Below are positions 8,655-16,659 of a stretch of DNA of 64,000 nt, in pieces. Origin of the DNA: CAWIVJ01 sp963839525 (lineage in GTDB: Bacteria; Cyanobacteriota; Vampirovibrionia; Gastranaerophilales; Gastranaerophilaceae); assembly GCA_963839525.1 (NCBI GenBank), contig CAWIVJ010000005.1, positions 186,001 through 250,000 on the forward strand, written 5' to 3'. Numbering within the stretch: the stretch's first letter is position 1; the number at the start of each line of letters is the position of its first letter. The position numbers and the translations under genes were made by a program. Below the pieces are notes generated by a model, which saw only the letters and a program-made list of their open reading frames with translations, was not told the origin of the DNA and searched no databases.

Positions 8655-10124
8655 ATGAGAAATGAGAATTTTGAGTTAAATTTATTAGCGAATGTTTCAA
8701 AAACTTTAATAGAAAATTCTGATCCAATGGAAATTTTAACAATGCTTGAGCGAATTTTTAATAGGTTCGGGAGAGCAAGTAATAAATTTGTCGAATTAAA
8801 AAAAATAAATATCTACATATATGATGAAAATACAAAGACTTTAAAAGATTTTTCCAAAAGCTGGATTGTAATTGAACAGCCTAATCAAAATACCTATAAT
8901 GATAAATTATATCTTGTAATTACACAACTAAGCCAATTCAGTTTTTTTGTTAACGGCATTCCCTATAAAATGGAAGAACTCTCCAATTTTATGAATATTA
9001 AAATTAACAATGAAAATAATACGATTTTATTTCCGCTTAAAAAGAATAATAAGCCCTTTGGGATATTAGAATTGACTTTTCCAAACAGCATTGAAAATCT
9101 TTTGGATTCAGACTTTTTTATGATGATTTCAATTGTTTCATACCAGATTTCATTAAAAATTCAAAATACAATTCTTGCAGAACAAATGCAAATGAACATT
9201 GATTTCCACCAATCAATGAAAAATATTGCCAAAATTATTGAAACACAATATGAATTGAACTACATTATTCCAATCATTGGAGAAATGATAGATAGGTTTG
9301 TTTCAAATCATTTAATATATGTTTTCTTAAAGCAAGAAAGCGAAGAACAATTTAAACTTGTTTGGCCAAGTGCATGCAGAGATACAAATATTTCTTCAAT
9401 TATTGCCAATGTCAATACCGAATCAAAAACTGTTATATTAAATGACGAAAAAATAGGAATTTTCCCTCTTATAGGTAAAAAACTTCTTGGCTGTATAGTT
9501 GCGCACAGTAATACCAGCAAATTAAATGAAAAAGAAATAGATTACCTGGAACAATTATCAAAACAGTCTTCTATTACGCTGCAAAGAGCAAATTCTTATG
9601 CTGAAGTTCTGCAGCATGCTACTTTAGATGCTTTAACAGGATTAAATAACAGACGTCAATTTGAAGTAAGGCTAAATCAGGAAGTTGCAACCGCAAAACG
9701 TCAAGGTAAACCTCTTTGCGCAATAATGATTGATATCGATTTCTTCAAAAAAGTTAATGATACTTATGGGCATATGGCAGGAGACTGTGTTTTAAAAACT
9801 ATTGCAGGTGTTATTAAATCAACTCTCAGGGAATCCGATATTCCGGCAAGGTACGGGGGAGAAGAATTTGCTATACTGCTTCCTTTCACAAATATCGAAG
9901 AAGCTTTCACGGTAGCTCAAAGGCTTAGAACTGCTGTTGAAGCAACAACTGTTGAAATTCCTGATGAAACAGGAGAAGGCCGCTTAGTAATAAAGAAAAC
10001 TATAAGCCTTGGGCTTTATCAATATAATGAAAACGATTTACCTGAAGATTTGTATCAAAAAGCTGATAAAGCTCTTTACGAAGCAAAAACTACCGGAAGA
10101 AACAAAGTAGTTATTTTTAAATAA
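8655..10124 (+). CDS. Diguanylate cyclase with N-terminal GAF-like sensor region
   Basis: The C-terminal GGDEF domain (about 325-489) makes cyclic di-GMP from two GTP. It carries the DALTGLNNRRQFE entry motif, IDIDFFKKVND metal region and an intact RYGGEEFAILLP active site. Five residues upstream of GGEEF is RESD, an RxxD inhibitory site, so product feedback is likely. The preceding 320 residues contain no membrane segment and look like two GAF-type folds, making this a cytoplasmic signal-responsive cyclase; the ligand is unknown. The gene follows the TPR protein closely. With the chemotaxis cluster near the end of the window it suggests control of motility or attachment, which is inference. 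Confidence 0.92.
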   Translation: MRNENFELNLLANVSKTLIENSDPMEILTMLERIFNRFGRASNKFVELKKINIYIYDENTKTLKDFSKSWIVIEQPNQNTYNDKLYLVITQLSQFSFFVNGIPYKMEELSNFMNIKINNENNTILFPLKKNNKPFGILELTFPNSIENLLDSDFFMMISIVSYQISLKIQNTILAEQMQMNIDFHQSMKNIAKIIETQYELNYIIPIIGEMIDRFVSNHLIYVFLKQESEEQFKLVWPSACRDTNISSIIANVNTESKTVILNDEKIGIFPLIGKKLLGCIVAHSNTSKLNEKEIDYLEQLSKQSSITLQRANSYAEVLQHATLDALTGLNNRRQFEVRLNQEVATAKRQGKPLCAIMIDIDFFKKVNDTYGHMAGDCVLKTIAGVIKSTLRESDIPARYGGEEFAILLPFTNIEEAFTVAQRLRTAVEATTVEIPDETGEGRLVIKKTISLGLYQYNENDLPEDLYQKADKALYEAKTTGRNKVVIFK

Positions 10125-10150
10125 TAATTGTAAAAATTTAAATGTGTTTT

Positions 10151-10179
10151 TTGTAATTCTCCTGAGGTTGAGGTATAAT
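10151..10179 (+). promoter_or_regulatory. Sigma-70-type promoter of the DivIC-like gene
   Basis: TTGTAA (10151-10156), a 17-nt spacer and TATAAT (10174-10179) precede a leader with a good Shine-Dalgarno. It probably drives the genes from 10239 to about 14130. Confidence 0.6.
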
Positions 10180-10238
10180 ATTATCATGGTGTTTTAAAAA
10201 ATAATTTTTAATTTATTTTTTAATTGATTAGGGGAGTT

Positions 10239-10688
10239 ATGACAAAGGAATCAAAAAGAGAAAGTTCAACTATCGGAAAAATTAAAAACATTGAAAACAA
10301 ACAAGAAGTTGGAACTTTAATTGATAAAACCAAAACAAAAAATAAGCAACGTAAAACTAAGATACGTGTTTATTATTCTTTATTAACTATCGTGCTTTTA
10401 ATTTGTCTTGTTCAGATAGGTTTTAGTGCTATAGTAAATATTTCAAAAACTATTTCTTACCAAACAAAAATAAACACAATGAAAAAAACAAAACATCAAG
10501 CTGCAAAAAGAAATGAACAATTAAAAGAAGAAATTAAAAACTTTTCATCTACTTCAAGTATTGAATCAATTGCAAGAAATAATCTTAAAATGGCAGGAAA
10601 AGATGAAGTTTTGGTTATAATAAATACAGCAGAAGAAGCAAATTCTGAAAAAAAGAAACGAAGAAAAATTTTAACCGGTAAAAGATGA
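10239..10688 (+). CDS. Septum formation initiator (FtsL/FtsB/DivIC-like) protein
   Basis: This 149-aa bitopic protein has a basic cytoplasmic N-terminus, one membrane span (about 42-64, YYSLLTIVLLICLVQIGFSAI), then a coiled coil and an IESIARNNLKMAGKDEVLV end. That tail pattern is typical of FtsB/DivIC proteins, which assemble with FtsQ and FtsL in the divisome. The ATG at 10239 has AGGGGAG just upstream; the frame's earlier TTG start would bury that ribosome site. The stop overlaps the next gene by 4 nt (ATGA). The poly-Lys C-terminus is an extension. FtsL, FtsB and DivIC cannot be told apart on this evidence. Confidence 0.75.
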   Translation: MTKESKRESSTIGKIKNIENKQEVGTLIDKTKTKNKQRKTKIRVYYSLLTIVLLICLVQIGFSAIVNISKTISYQTKINTMKKTKHQAAKRNEQLKEEIKNFSSTSSIESIARNNLKMAGKDEVLVIINTAEEANSEKKKRRKILTGKR

Positions 10689-12400
10689 ACAACACAGAAA
10701 TTGTAGATTATATCAAGAAATCTTTTGAACTTAAAAATCAAGGGTTTTATAAACCCGCAATTGAAATGCTTTACAAAGCTCTTGCCATAGATACTGAAAA
10801 TTTGGAAATTTTAGTTCAACTGGCTAATCTTTATAAACTTCTTGGAAATTTTCAAAGATCAATTTATTACATAGAAAAAGTTTTGGAAATTAACAGCAAA
10901 CATCTGGATTGCATGTCTTTATTAGAAGAAATTCACCTGCTTCAAGGAAATTTAGAATCAGCAAAAGAAGTTTGCGAAAAAATATACGAAGTTCAGCCTA
11001 CAATGCCAAATTTAGCAAAAAAAATAAATATTTTAAATCAATTAGAAATTTTTGAAGAAATCAAAAAAATAGAACATTCCGTAAAAGAAATTAACGATGA
11101 AGTTTTATATGAAATAGCTCTTGCATACTATAATAACTATGATTTATCAAAAGCTCTTGAATTACTGGAATTAGGCTTTGCAAAAAATGACAAAAATCAA
11201 AAAATAATGCTTTTGATGGGAAAAATTTATTATGAAAATAAGAACTTTGAAAAAGCAAAAGAAATATTTACCCTTTTAGAACAAACAAATCAAAATGCTG
11301 AAGTTGCAAATTATTTAGGGCTTTTTAAATTAAATGAAAAAGATTTTACGAAAGCTATTGAATATTTTTCAAAAGCTCAAAAAATTGATGAAAAAAAGCC
11401 CGAATATCTTTATAACCTTGCAAGCGCCTATTTTTTAAACGGGTGGCTGGATGAAGCTTTAAAATATTTTAATCAGGCAATTTGTTTAGACCCTGAAAAC
11501 ATTGATTATCATTATTCTCTGGCATATTTATATTACCAGAAAAAACTTTATGATAAGGCTTTATTTGAATTGGATTTTATAAACTCAATTGAACAGCATC
11601 ATCATCTTTCTAATGTTTTAAGGGCAATGATTATAGCTAAAAACGGCGACTTATTGGCTGCAAAAACTCAACTGGAAAAAATTATTAAATATAATGAAGC
11701 TGATGACTTTGCATATTCAGCTTTAAGTGAAATATACAAAGAACTTTTTCAGTTTAATTTGGCAAGAAAAATGATAAAAAAAGCACTGGATTTAAATCCA
11801 GATTCTTTAGATTATTTAACTATACTGGCAGATATTGAATTTGAAGAGAAACACTACGAAGAATCTTTAAACTCAGTAGATAAAATTTTAAAAATAAATG
11901 AAAAATACCTTTATGCTTATATTTTGCTGGCTAAAATAAATTATGAACTTAAAAACGTTCATAAAGTATTTGATGCGGCACAAAATATAATTGAACTGGA
12001 TTCAAACTGCCCTGAAGGTTATTACTATAATGCTATTGCTCTTTTTGAACAAGGTGATACCAGTTTTGCAGTAGAAAGCTTAAAAAAGTCAATTTCACTT
12101 GATTTAAATAATGCAATACTTTATATTAAAATGAGTGATTTTTATCAAGAACTGGGAGATTTTAAAAATGCTTTCAGCTGGGCAAAAGAAGCAAACGAAA
12201 TTGATGAAAGAAATTATAAATATAAGTGGCTATGCGCTAAACTAGCATCAATTTTACATAATGAAATTGATGCGATAAAATATTATTCTCAGAGTTACAG
12301 ATTAGGCTCTTTTGACAAAGAACTATGTCAAGATTATGCAAATTACCTAAAATCAATAGGGAAAATTAAACAGGCAGACAAAATTATAAAAGATTTTTAA
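10685..12400 (+). CDS. Large TPR-repeat protein
   Basis: This 571-aa protein consists almost wholly of tetratricopeptide repeats, about fifteen 34-residue units. Typical words are A-L-A-I-D-T-E, Y-L-Y-N-L-A-S-A-Y, A-L-K-Y-F-N-Q-A and A-L-D-L-N-P-D-S. No signal peptide or membrane span is visible, so it is probably cytoplasmic or inner-membrane-associated through partners. It overlaps the DivIC-like gene by 4 nt and precedes two glycosyltransferases, implying translational coupling in an envelope or cell-division operon. Its partner cannot be read from the sequence. Solenoid proteins of this size often scaffold glycosylation or secretion complexes. Confidence 0.85.
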   Translation: MNNTEIVDYIKKSFELKNQGFYKPAIEMLYKALAIDTENLEILVQLANLYKLLGNFQRSIYYIEKVLEINSKHLDCMSLLEEIHLLQGNLESAKEVCEKIYEVQPTMPNLAKKINILNQLEIFEEIKKIEHSVKEINDEVLYEIALAYYNNYDLSKALELLELGFAKNDKNQKIMLLMGKIYYENKNFEKAKEIFTLLEQTNQNAEVANYLGLFKLNEKDFTKAIEYFSKAQKIDEKKPEYLYNLASAYFLNGWLDEALKYFNQAICLDPENIDYHYSLAYLYYQKKLYDKALFELDFINSIEQHHHLSNVLRAMIIAKNGDLLAAKTQLEKIIKYNEADDFAYSALSEIYKELFQFNLARKMIKKALDLNPDSLDYLTILADIEFEEKHYEESLNSVDKILKINEKYLYAYILLAKINYELKNVHKVFDAAQNIIELDSNCPEGYYYNAIALFEQGDTSFAVESLKKSISLDLNNAILYIKMSDFYQELGDFKNAFSWAKEANEIDERNYKYKWLCAKLASILHNEIDAIKYYSQSYRLGSFDKELCQDYANYLKSIGKIKQADKIIKDF

Positions 12401-12420
12401 TCGAATTAAGAAGGAGACCG

Positions 12421-13200
12421 ATGAAAAAAATATCCGTAGTTATAAATACCTTAAATGCAGAAAGATTACTTGAAAAATGCTTGGAAAGTGTTAAAAATGC
12501 TGATGAAATAGTAATTTGCGATATGTACTCGGAAGATAACACCATTGAAATCGCAAAAAAATTCGGATGTAAAATTGTTTATCACGAACGAACAGGGATT
12601 GTTGAGCCTGCAAGAAATTGGGCCATGGAACAAGCAAAAGGTGATTGGATTTTGATTTTGGATGCGGATGAGATTGTAACTCCCCAACTCTGGCAATATT
12701 TAAAAGAATATGCGAATAATCCTAAACCTAACCATTTTGCATGCAATATTCCCCGGGAAACCGCTATGTGCGGAAAAATTCTTCGTTCGTGGTATCAGGC
12801 AGGCTGCAAAAGATTTTGGAGAAAAGGTGTTTGCACTTACACAGATACAATACATCAAATGCCGATTACACATGAAGGTGATGATTTCTGGATTAAGGGT
12901 AAAAATTTACATATAATACACTACCATATGCCTTCTATAAGTTTGTTTAACGAAAAAATTGACCGATACACTGATTTTGAACTTAAAAAATTTGTTGAAA
13001 AAAGTAAGAAATTTTCACTTTTCAAGCTTATTACGCGCCCTTGTTTTGAGTTTTTTAAATTTTATATTCTAAAATGCGGAATTTTTGATGGAGTTCATGG
13101 ATTAATCTTTGCAAGAATGCAAGCATATTATAAATTTATCCAATGGGCAAAACTGTACGAAAAAGAATTTAAAGAAAAAAATAAGGATTTGATTTACTAA
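12421..13200 (+). CDS. Glycosyltransferase family 2 (LPS core type)
   Basis: GT2 enzymes move a sugar from a nucleotide donor, using a GT-A fold at the cytoplasmic face of the membrane. The 259-aa product starts KKISVVINTLNAERLLEKCL and includes ADEIVICDMYSEDNT and the metal-binding D-A-D (ILILDADEIV, about 77-82). The WaaE/KdtX-like pattern V-x-Y-H-E-R-T-G-I-V-E-P-A-R-N-W fits lipopolysaccharide core transferases. Donor and acceptor are unknown. A strong AAGGAG lies before the ATG and a GT8 gene follows after 3 nt. C-terminal aromatic and basic residues (about 195-235) could bind membrane. Confidence 0.88.
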   Translation: MKKISVVINTLNAERLLEKCLESVKNADEIVICDMYSEDNTIEIAKKFGCKIVYHERTGIVEPARNWAMEQAKGDWILILDADEIVTPQLWQYLKEYANNPKPNHFACNIPRETAMCGKILRSWYQAGCKRFWRKGVCTYTDTIHQMPITHEGDDFWIKGKNLHIIHYHMPSISLFNEKIDRYTDFELKKFVEKSKKFSLFKLITRPCFEFFKFYILKCGIFDGVHGLIFARMQAYYKFIQWAKLYEKEFKEKNKDLIY

Positions 13201-13203
13201 TTT

Positions 13204-14130
13204 ATGAAGACTATTCATTTAGCTATAGTATTTGACGATAATTATGCCGAACCCAGTACTGTATTAATAACGTCAATTCTACATAATATAAAAGATGAAA
13301 ATATTTATTTCCATCTTTTATATTGTGGGGATAATGAGGACTTGAAAACACAATTTTATGATTTAAAAAATTGTGTTGTAGAATTTCATGACGTTGACAA
13401 AAAAATTTTTAACAAGTATAAAAAAAGTGATTATTATCCGGAAAGTATGCTTTGGAGTATGATTTTACCGGAGGTTATTAATACTGATAAATTAATTTAT
13501 ATTGATTGTGATGTAGTTGTAAACTCTTCCCTGCTTGAACTTTGGGAAATTGATTTAGAAGATAATTATATTGCTGCAGCTGAAGATGCAAATGGAAAAA
13601 AATATACTAAAAAATTCGGATTAAAGAAAACATCTAAATTTTTTAATAGTGGGGTTATGGTTCTTAATTCTAAAAAATGGAGAGGAGATGATATTTCAAA
13701 ACAGGCTGTTAAATTCTCAATGGAACATACAGGAACAAGGTTTGGGTATGATCAAACTGTTTTAAATATTTTATTTGAAGGTAAAGTTAAGTTTCTTGAC
13801 TTAAAATGGAATTTACAGTATTGTCCTTTTAATGTTTGGGCTAATTATGATAATAAAGAAGAATACAAGGCAGCAATTAAAAATCCTTGTATTATTCATT
13901 ATGTTGGAGATTTTAAGCCTTGGAAAATAGGATTGGGATGTTTTAATCCAAAGCAAAAAGAATATTTAAATTACCATAAATTAACTAAATATGCTCTAGA
14001 AGATTACAACAAATGGTGCTTGGAAGATAAATTTAAATTATATAAAGGAATTATCGCTTTTGTAAAACGTTACCCTTTATTTTTCTTAAGAAAACAGTTC
14101 TGGAAAAATTTATTACTAAGAAATTATTAA
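13204..14130 (+). CDS. Glycosyltransferase family 8
   Basis: This 308-aa GT8 enzyme is a retaining, GT-A-fold glucosyl- or galactosyltransferase. IHLAIVFDDNYAEPSTVLITSI opens the nucleotide-sugar fold, and the manganese-binding D-x-D is in LIYIDCDVVVNSSL (about 99-104). FFNSGVMVLN and GYDQTVLNILF follow, and IIHYVGDFKPW carries the conserved HxxG..KPW-like signature. Such enzymes add hexoses to LPS core or surface glycans. It starts 3 nt after the GT2 gene and ends the operon; the next gene is convergent. Donor sugar unknown. Confidence 0.9.
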   Translation: MKTIHLAIVFDDNYAEPSTVLITSILHNIKDENIYFHLLYCGDNEDLKTQFYDLKNCVVEFHDVDKKIFNKYKKSDYYPESMLWSMILPEVINTDKLIYIDCDVVVNSSLLELWEIDLEDNYIAAAEDANGKKYTKKFGLKKTSKFFNSGVMVLNSKKWRGDDISKQAVKFSMEHTGTRFGYDQTVLNILFEGKVKFLDLKWNLQYCPFNVWANYDNKEEYKAAIKNPCIIHYVGDFKPWKIGLGCFNPKQKEYLNYHKLTKYALEDYNKWCLEDKFKLYKGIIAFVKRYPLFFLRKQFWKNLLLRNY

Positions 14131-14133
14131 TAA

Positions 14134-15192
14134 TTAATTTTTAATGTTCTTAATTTGAATAAAATTTGTATTAGGAATATATTCAGTTTCTTCCAAGTTT
14201 ATTTTGCTAATAATACTTGCTCTTTTCTTCCTGTAAAGCATATCAACAAAAGCTTCGAGTCTTGTAATAAATCCTGCTTCACCGGTATGTTCATCAATTG
14301 TCAAATTTAAAAGAGGTTTATTAAACTGTTTTGATTTTCTGGTAATTCTCTCCGACATTAAAGAATCAGGTCCGCAGCCAAATGCTGCCAACGTAATAAT
14401 ACCGTCTATTTTATTATCTTTTAAATAGTGTCCGGCACAACCTGTCATTTCTCGCTCATTAGCCCAGTAAATTGTTTGTTCAAGAGAATTTATTCCTTCA
14501 TCCATTTGCTCATTTGTTAACTGCATAGATGTATAAACTTTAACATCCATATCTTTAAGTTTATCAAATACTTTCATTGACGTTTGTTCATCATAAATAT
14601 TATAAGCATGAGACACAAGGGCAATTGAAATAGGATACTCTTTATCATCTTTTGACAGGAAAACTTTACCTTGCAATGCATAATTCATTGCCTGTTTATA
14701 ACTCATTCCTGACGTTGTCATTACTTTAAAATTATTGTAAACTTTCCAACCAGCTTTGGAAGCTTTTTTTATTCTTTTTTTATTTGTTATACCGAAAGGA
14801 ACGGCAATTTCCTGCAAAAACTTATAAAAACCTTGATTTTTCTCAGATTTATCAAGAGTTGCTTCAACAATTGTAAAATCTCTCTTAACAACATTTCTTA
14901 TTAAATCGGGAAGTCCTCTTATTTTCGAACAATTGTAGATTTTAGGAGCAATAGATTGAAATGAAGGAACAAAAATTTTATCAACACCTTTATCAATAAG
15001 GTTAAGAACATGTCCTATGAAAATTTTAACCGGTAAACAAGTTTCTGTGACAACTAAAGCAGCTCCTTTTGAAAGAGTTTTTTTAGTAGTTTTATCCGAT
15101 AAAATTATTTCTATACCTAAATCAGTAAAAAATCCGAAAAAAAATGGGTAATTTTCGTAAAAAGACATTGCTCTCGGTATTCCGATTTTCAT
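14134..15192 (-). CDS. DUF2229 / 2-hydroxyacyl-CoA dehydratase activase-related protein
   Basis: The 352-aa product begins MKIGIPRAMSFYENYPFFFGFF, the usual start of the DUF2229 domain found in or beside activators of 2-hydroxyacyl-CoA dehydratases (BadF/BcrA/HgdC systems). Candidate iron-sulfur cysteines occur in VVTETCLPVK, YNCSKIRGLPD and AAFGCGPDSL. In most large homologues this domain is fused after an ASKHA ATPase. Here it stands alone, and no ATPase or dehydratase gene is present in the window. The function is therefore open; an Fe-S protein with a separately encoded ATPase partner is likely. It lies convergent to the GT8 gene. Confidence 0.75.
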   Translation of the reverse strand: MKIGIPRAMSFYENYPFFFGFFTDLGIEIILSDKTTKKTLSKGAALVVTETCLPVKIFIGHVLNLIDKGVDKIFVPSFQSIAPKIYNCSKIRGLPDLIRNVVKRDFTIVEATLDKSEKNQGFYKFLQEIAVPFGITNKKRIKKASKAGWKVYNNFKVMTTSGMSYKQAMNYALQGKVFLSKDDKEYPISIALVSHAYNIYDEQTSMKVFDKLKDMDVKVYTSMQLTNEQMDEGINSLEQTIYWANEREMTGCAGHYLKDNKIDGIITLAAFGCGPDSLMSERITRKSKQFNKPLLNLTIDEHTGEAGFITRLEAFVDMLYRKKRASIISKINLEETEYIPNTNFIQIKNIKN

Positions 15193-15398
15193 TTAACTCC
15201 TTTTGATACTTCTAAATACTCTTTACTATAGTTAGATTAATCTAAATATATTTTTTTTCCAAGACTTATAAAAGCTAATGTAAAGTTTTTCTTAACTTTT
15301 AAGTTTCAGTTTATACAAAACGTAAAATCCCTTTTCTCAATACTTGTGATTTTGATATTTTAATAGTAAAATATTTATAGGTGTTGGAGAGGATAATT

Positions 15399-15503
15399 AT
15401 GGAATTTTTCAGAAAGCATCAAAAAATAATAATTGCAATAATTGCTTTTACTTTTATAGCTTGGACAGTAGGCTTAATGATGTTGCCTTTATTTATAAAA
15501 TAG
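15399..15503 (+). CDS. 34-aa single-span membrane protein
   Basis: A short frame with a very good ribosome site (GGAGAGGATAATT before the ATG) encodes a basic head (MEFFRKHQKII) and one hydrophobic span ending in KL-like charge (GLMMLPLFIK). It ends 7 nt before the M23 peptidase start, so the two are probably co-translated. The sequence resembles the N-terminal anchor of PpiD/SurA-type periplasmic folding factors, without the rest. It may be a real small protein or a relic of such a gene. Confidence 0.55.
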   Translation: MEFFRKHQKIIIAIIAFTFIAWTVGLMMLPLFIK

Positions 15504-15510
15504 GGAATTT

Positions 15511-16635
15511 GTGACTAAGAATAAATTTATAGCAATAATACTTACATTTTTGCTGTTGGTAACAACAGGCATAGTTTTTTCGCCATCAGGTTATTGTGCT
15601 TCCCGTGTAGATGTAAAGAAAAAACAGAGACAAACCAAAGCTAAAATCAAACATTTAAAGTGGCTAGAAAACCTGGAAACAAATAAATTATATAAAAACC
15701 AGCAAAAACTTGAAGTTACATCTTCAAGTCTGGCTACGTCTAAAAAACAGTTTTCTTCAACTCAACATAAATTAAAAAAGTCAGAATCTCAATTATCAAA
15801 AGCTTTGACCGAATTTTCAGAAGTTGATTTCCAAATGAAAAGACGAATACGTCAAATTTTTAAAAATCAAAGAAAAGGATTTTTTAAGGTTTTATTATCC
15901 TCTAAAGATTTTAATGATTTTTTAGATAGGTTGTATTTTGAAGGACTAATAATAAAAAAAGATTATAAAAAAATGGTTTATGCGCGTGAAAAAGCAAAAG
16001 AAATTGCTCTTTTAAAATACAATATTGAGAAACAAAGGCGTTATCTTGCACGTTCAATCAAAAACATAAACTATCAACAGCAATCTATTCAAAAAGCGAT
16101 TACTAAAAATCAAAATATGATCCATAAATTGAGAACTGATAGGAGAACTTATGAAAGAGCGGAAAGGGAACTTGCACGACAATCTGTAAGTATTCAGTCA
16201 ATGATTTCCAGAAATGCTTATAACCCAAATATAAGCGTAGTTTCCGGCTTTATAAAACCAATTAGCGGTAGAATTTCCTCTCCTTTTGGATGGAGAAGAC
16301 ATCCTATCTTTAAAAGTAGAAGTTTCCATTCAGGAATTGATATTGCGGGTAGATACAATGGTAATGTAAGAGCCTCAAATTCAGGTAAAGTTATTTATTC
16401 CGGCTGGTACGGCGGATATGGAAAAGTAGTTATTCTTGATCATGGAAGGGTTAATGGGACCCCTGTTACTACTTTATATGCTCACTTAAATTCTGCTAGA
16501 GTCAGTGTAGGTGAGTACGTTTCTAAAGGGCAAGTTGTTGGAAATGAAGGAACTACAGGTTATTCAACAGGACCCCATGTACATTTCGAAGTTAGAGTCA
16601 ACGGAAGACCTAACAACCCTCTTAATTACATTTAA
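15511..16635 (+). CDS. Secreted M23 metallopeptidase with coiled coil (EnvC/NlpD-like)
   Basis: The product is a murein hydrolase or hydrolase activator exported to the periplasm. It begins with GTG, then a signal peptide (about 1-30, ending near GYCA). Residues 35-225 are a long Lys/Gln-rich coiled coil typical of EnvC-like proteins. The C-terminal LytM domain (about 250-374) keeps the zinc ligands: SSPFGWRRHP, HSGIDIAG (HxxxD) and the late HVHFEV. EnvC-type proteins often lack zinc ligands, so retention here suggests true endopeptidase activity on peptide cross-links. The 34-aa membrane protein lies just upstream and the OstA-like gene downstream, consistent with an envelope operon. Confidence 0.92.
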   Translation: MTKNKFIAIILTFLLLVTTGIVFSPSGYCASRVDVKKKQRQTKAKIKHLKWLENLETNKLYKNQQKLEVTSSSLATSKKQFSSTQHKLKKSESQLSKALTEFSEVDFQMKRRIRQIFKNQRKGFFKVLLSSKDFNDFLDRLYFEGLIIKKDYKKMVYAREKAKEIALLKYNIEKQRRYLARSIKNINYQQQSIQKAITKNQNMIHKLRTDRRTYERAERELARQSVSIQSMISRNAYNPNISVVSGFIKPISGRISSPFGWRRHPIFKSRSFHSGIDIAGRYNGNVRASNSGKVIYSGWYGGYGKVVILDHGRVNGTPVTTLYAHLNSARVSVGEYVSKGQVVGNEGTTGYSTGPHVHFEVRVNGRPNNPLNYI

Positions 16636-16659
16636 AATCAAAGTGAAAGAAAAAACATT

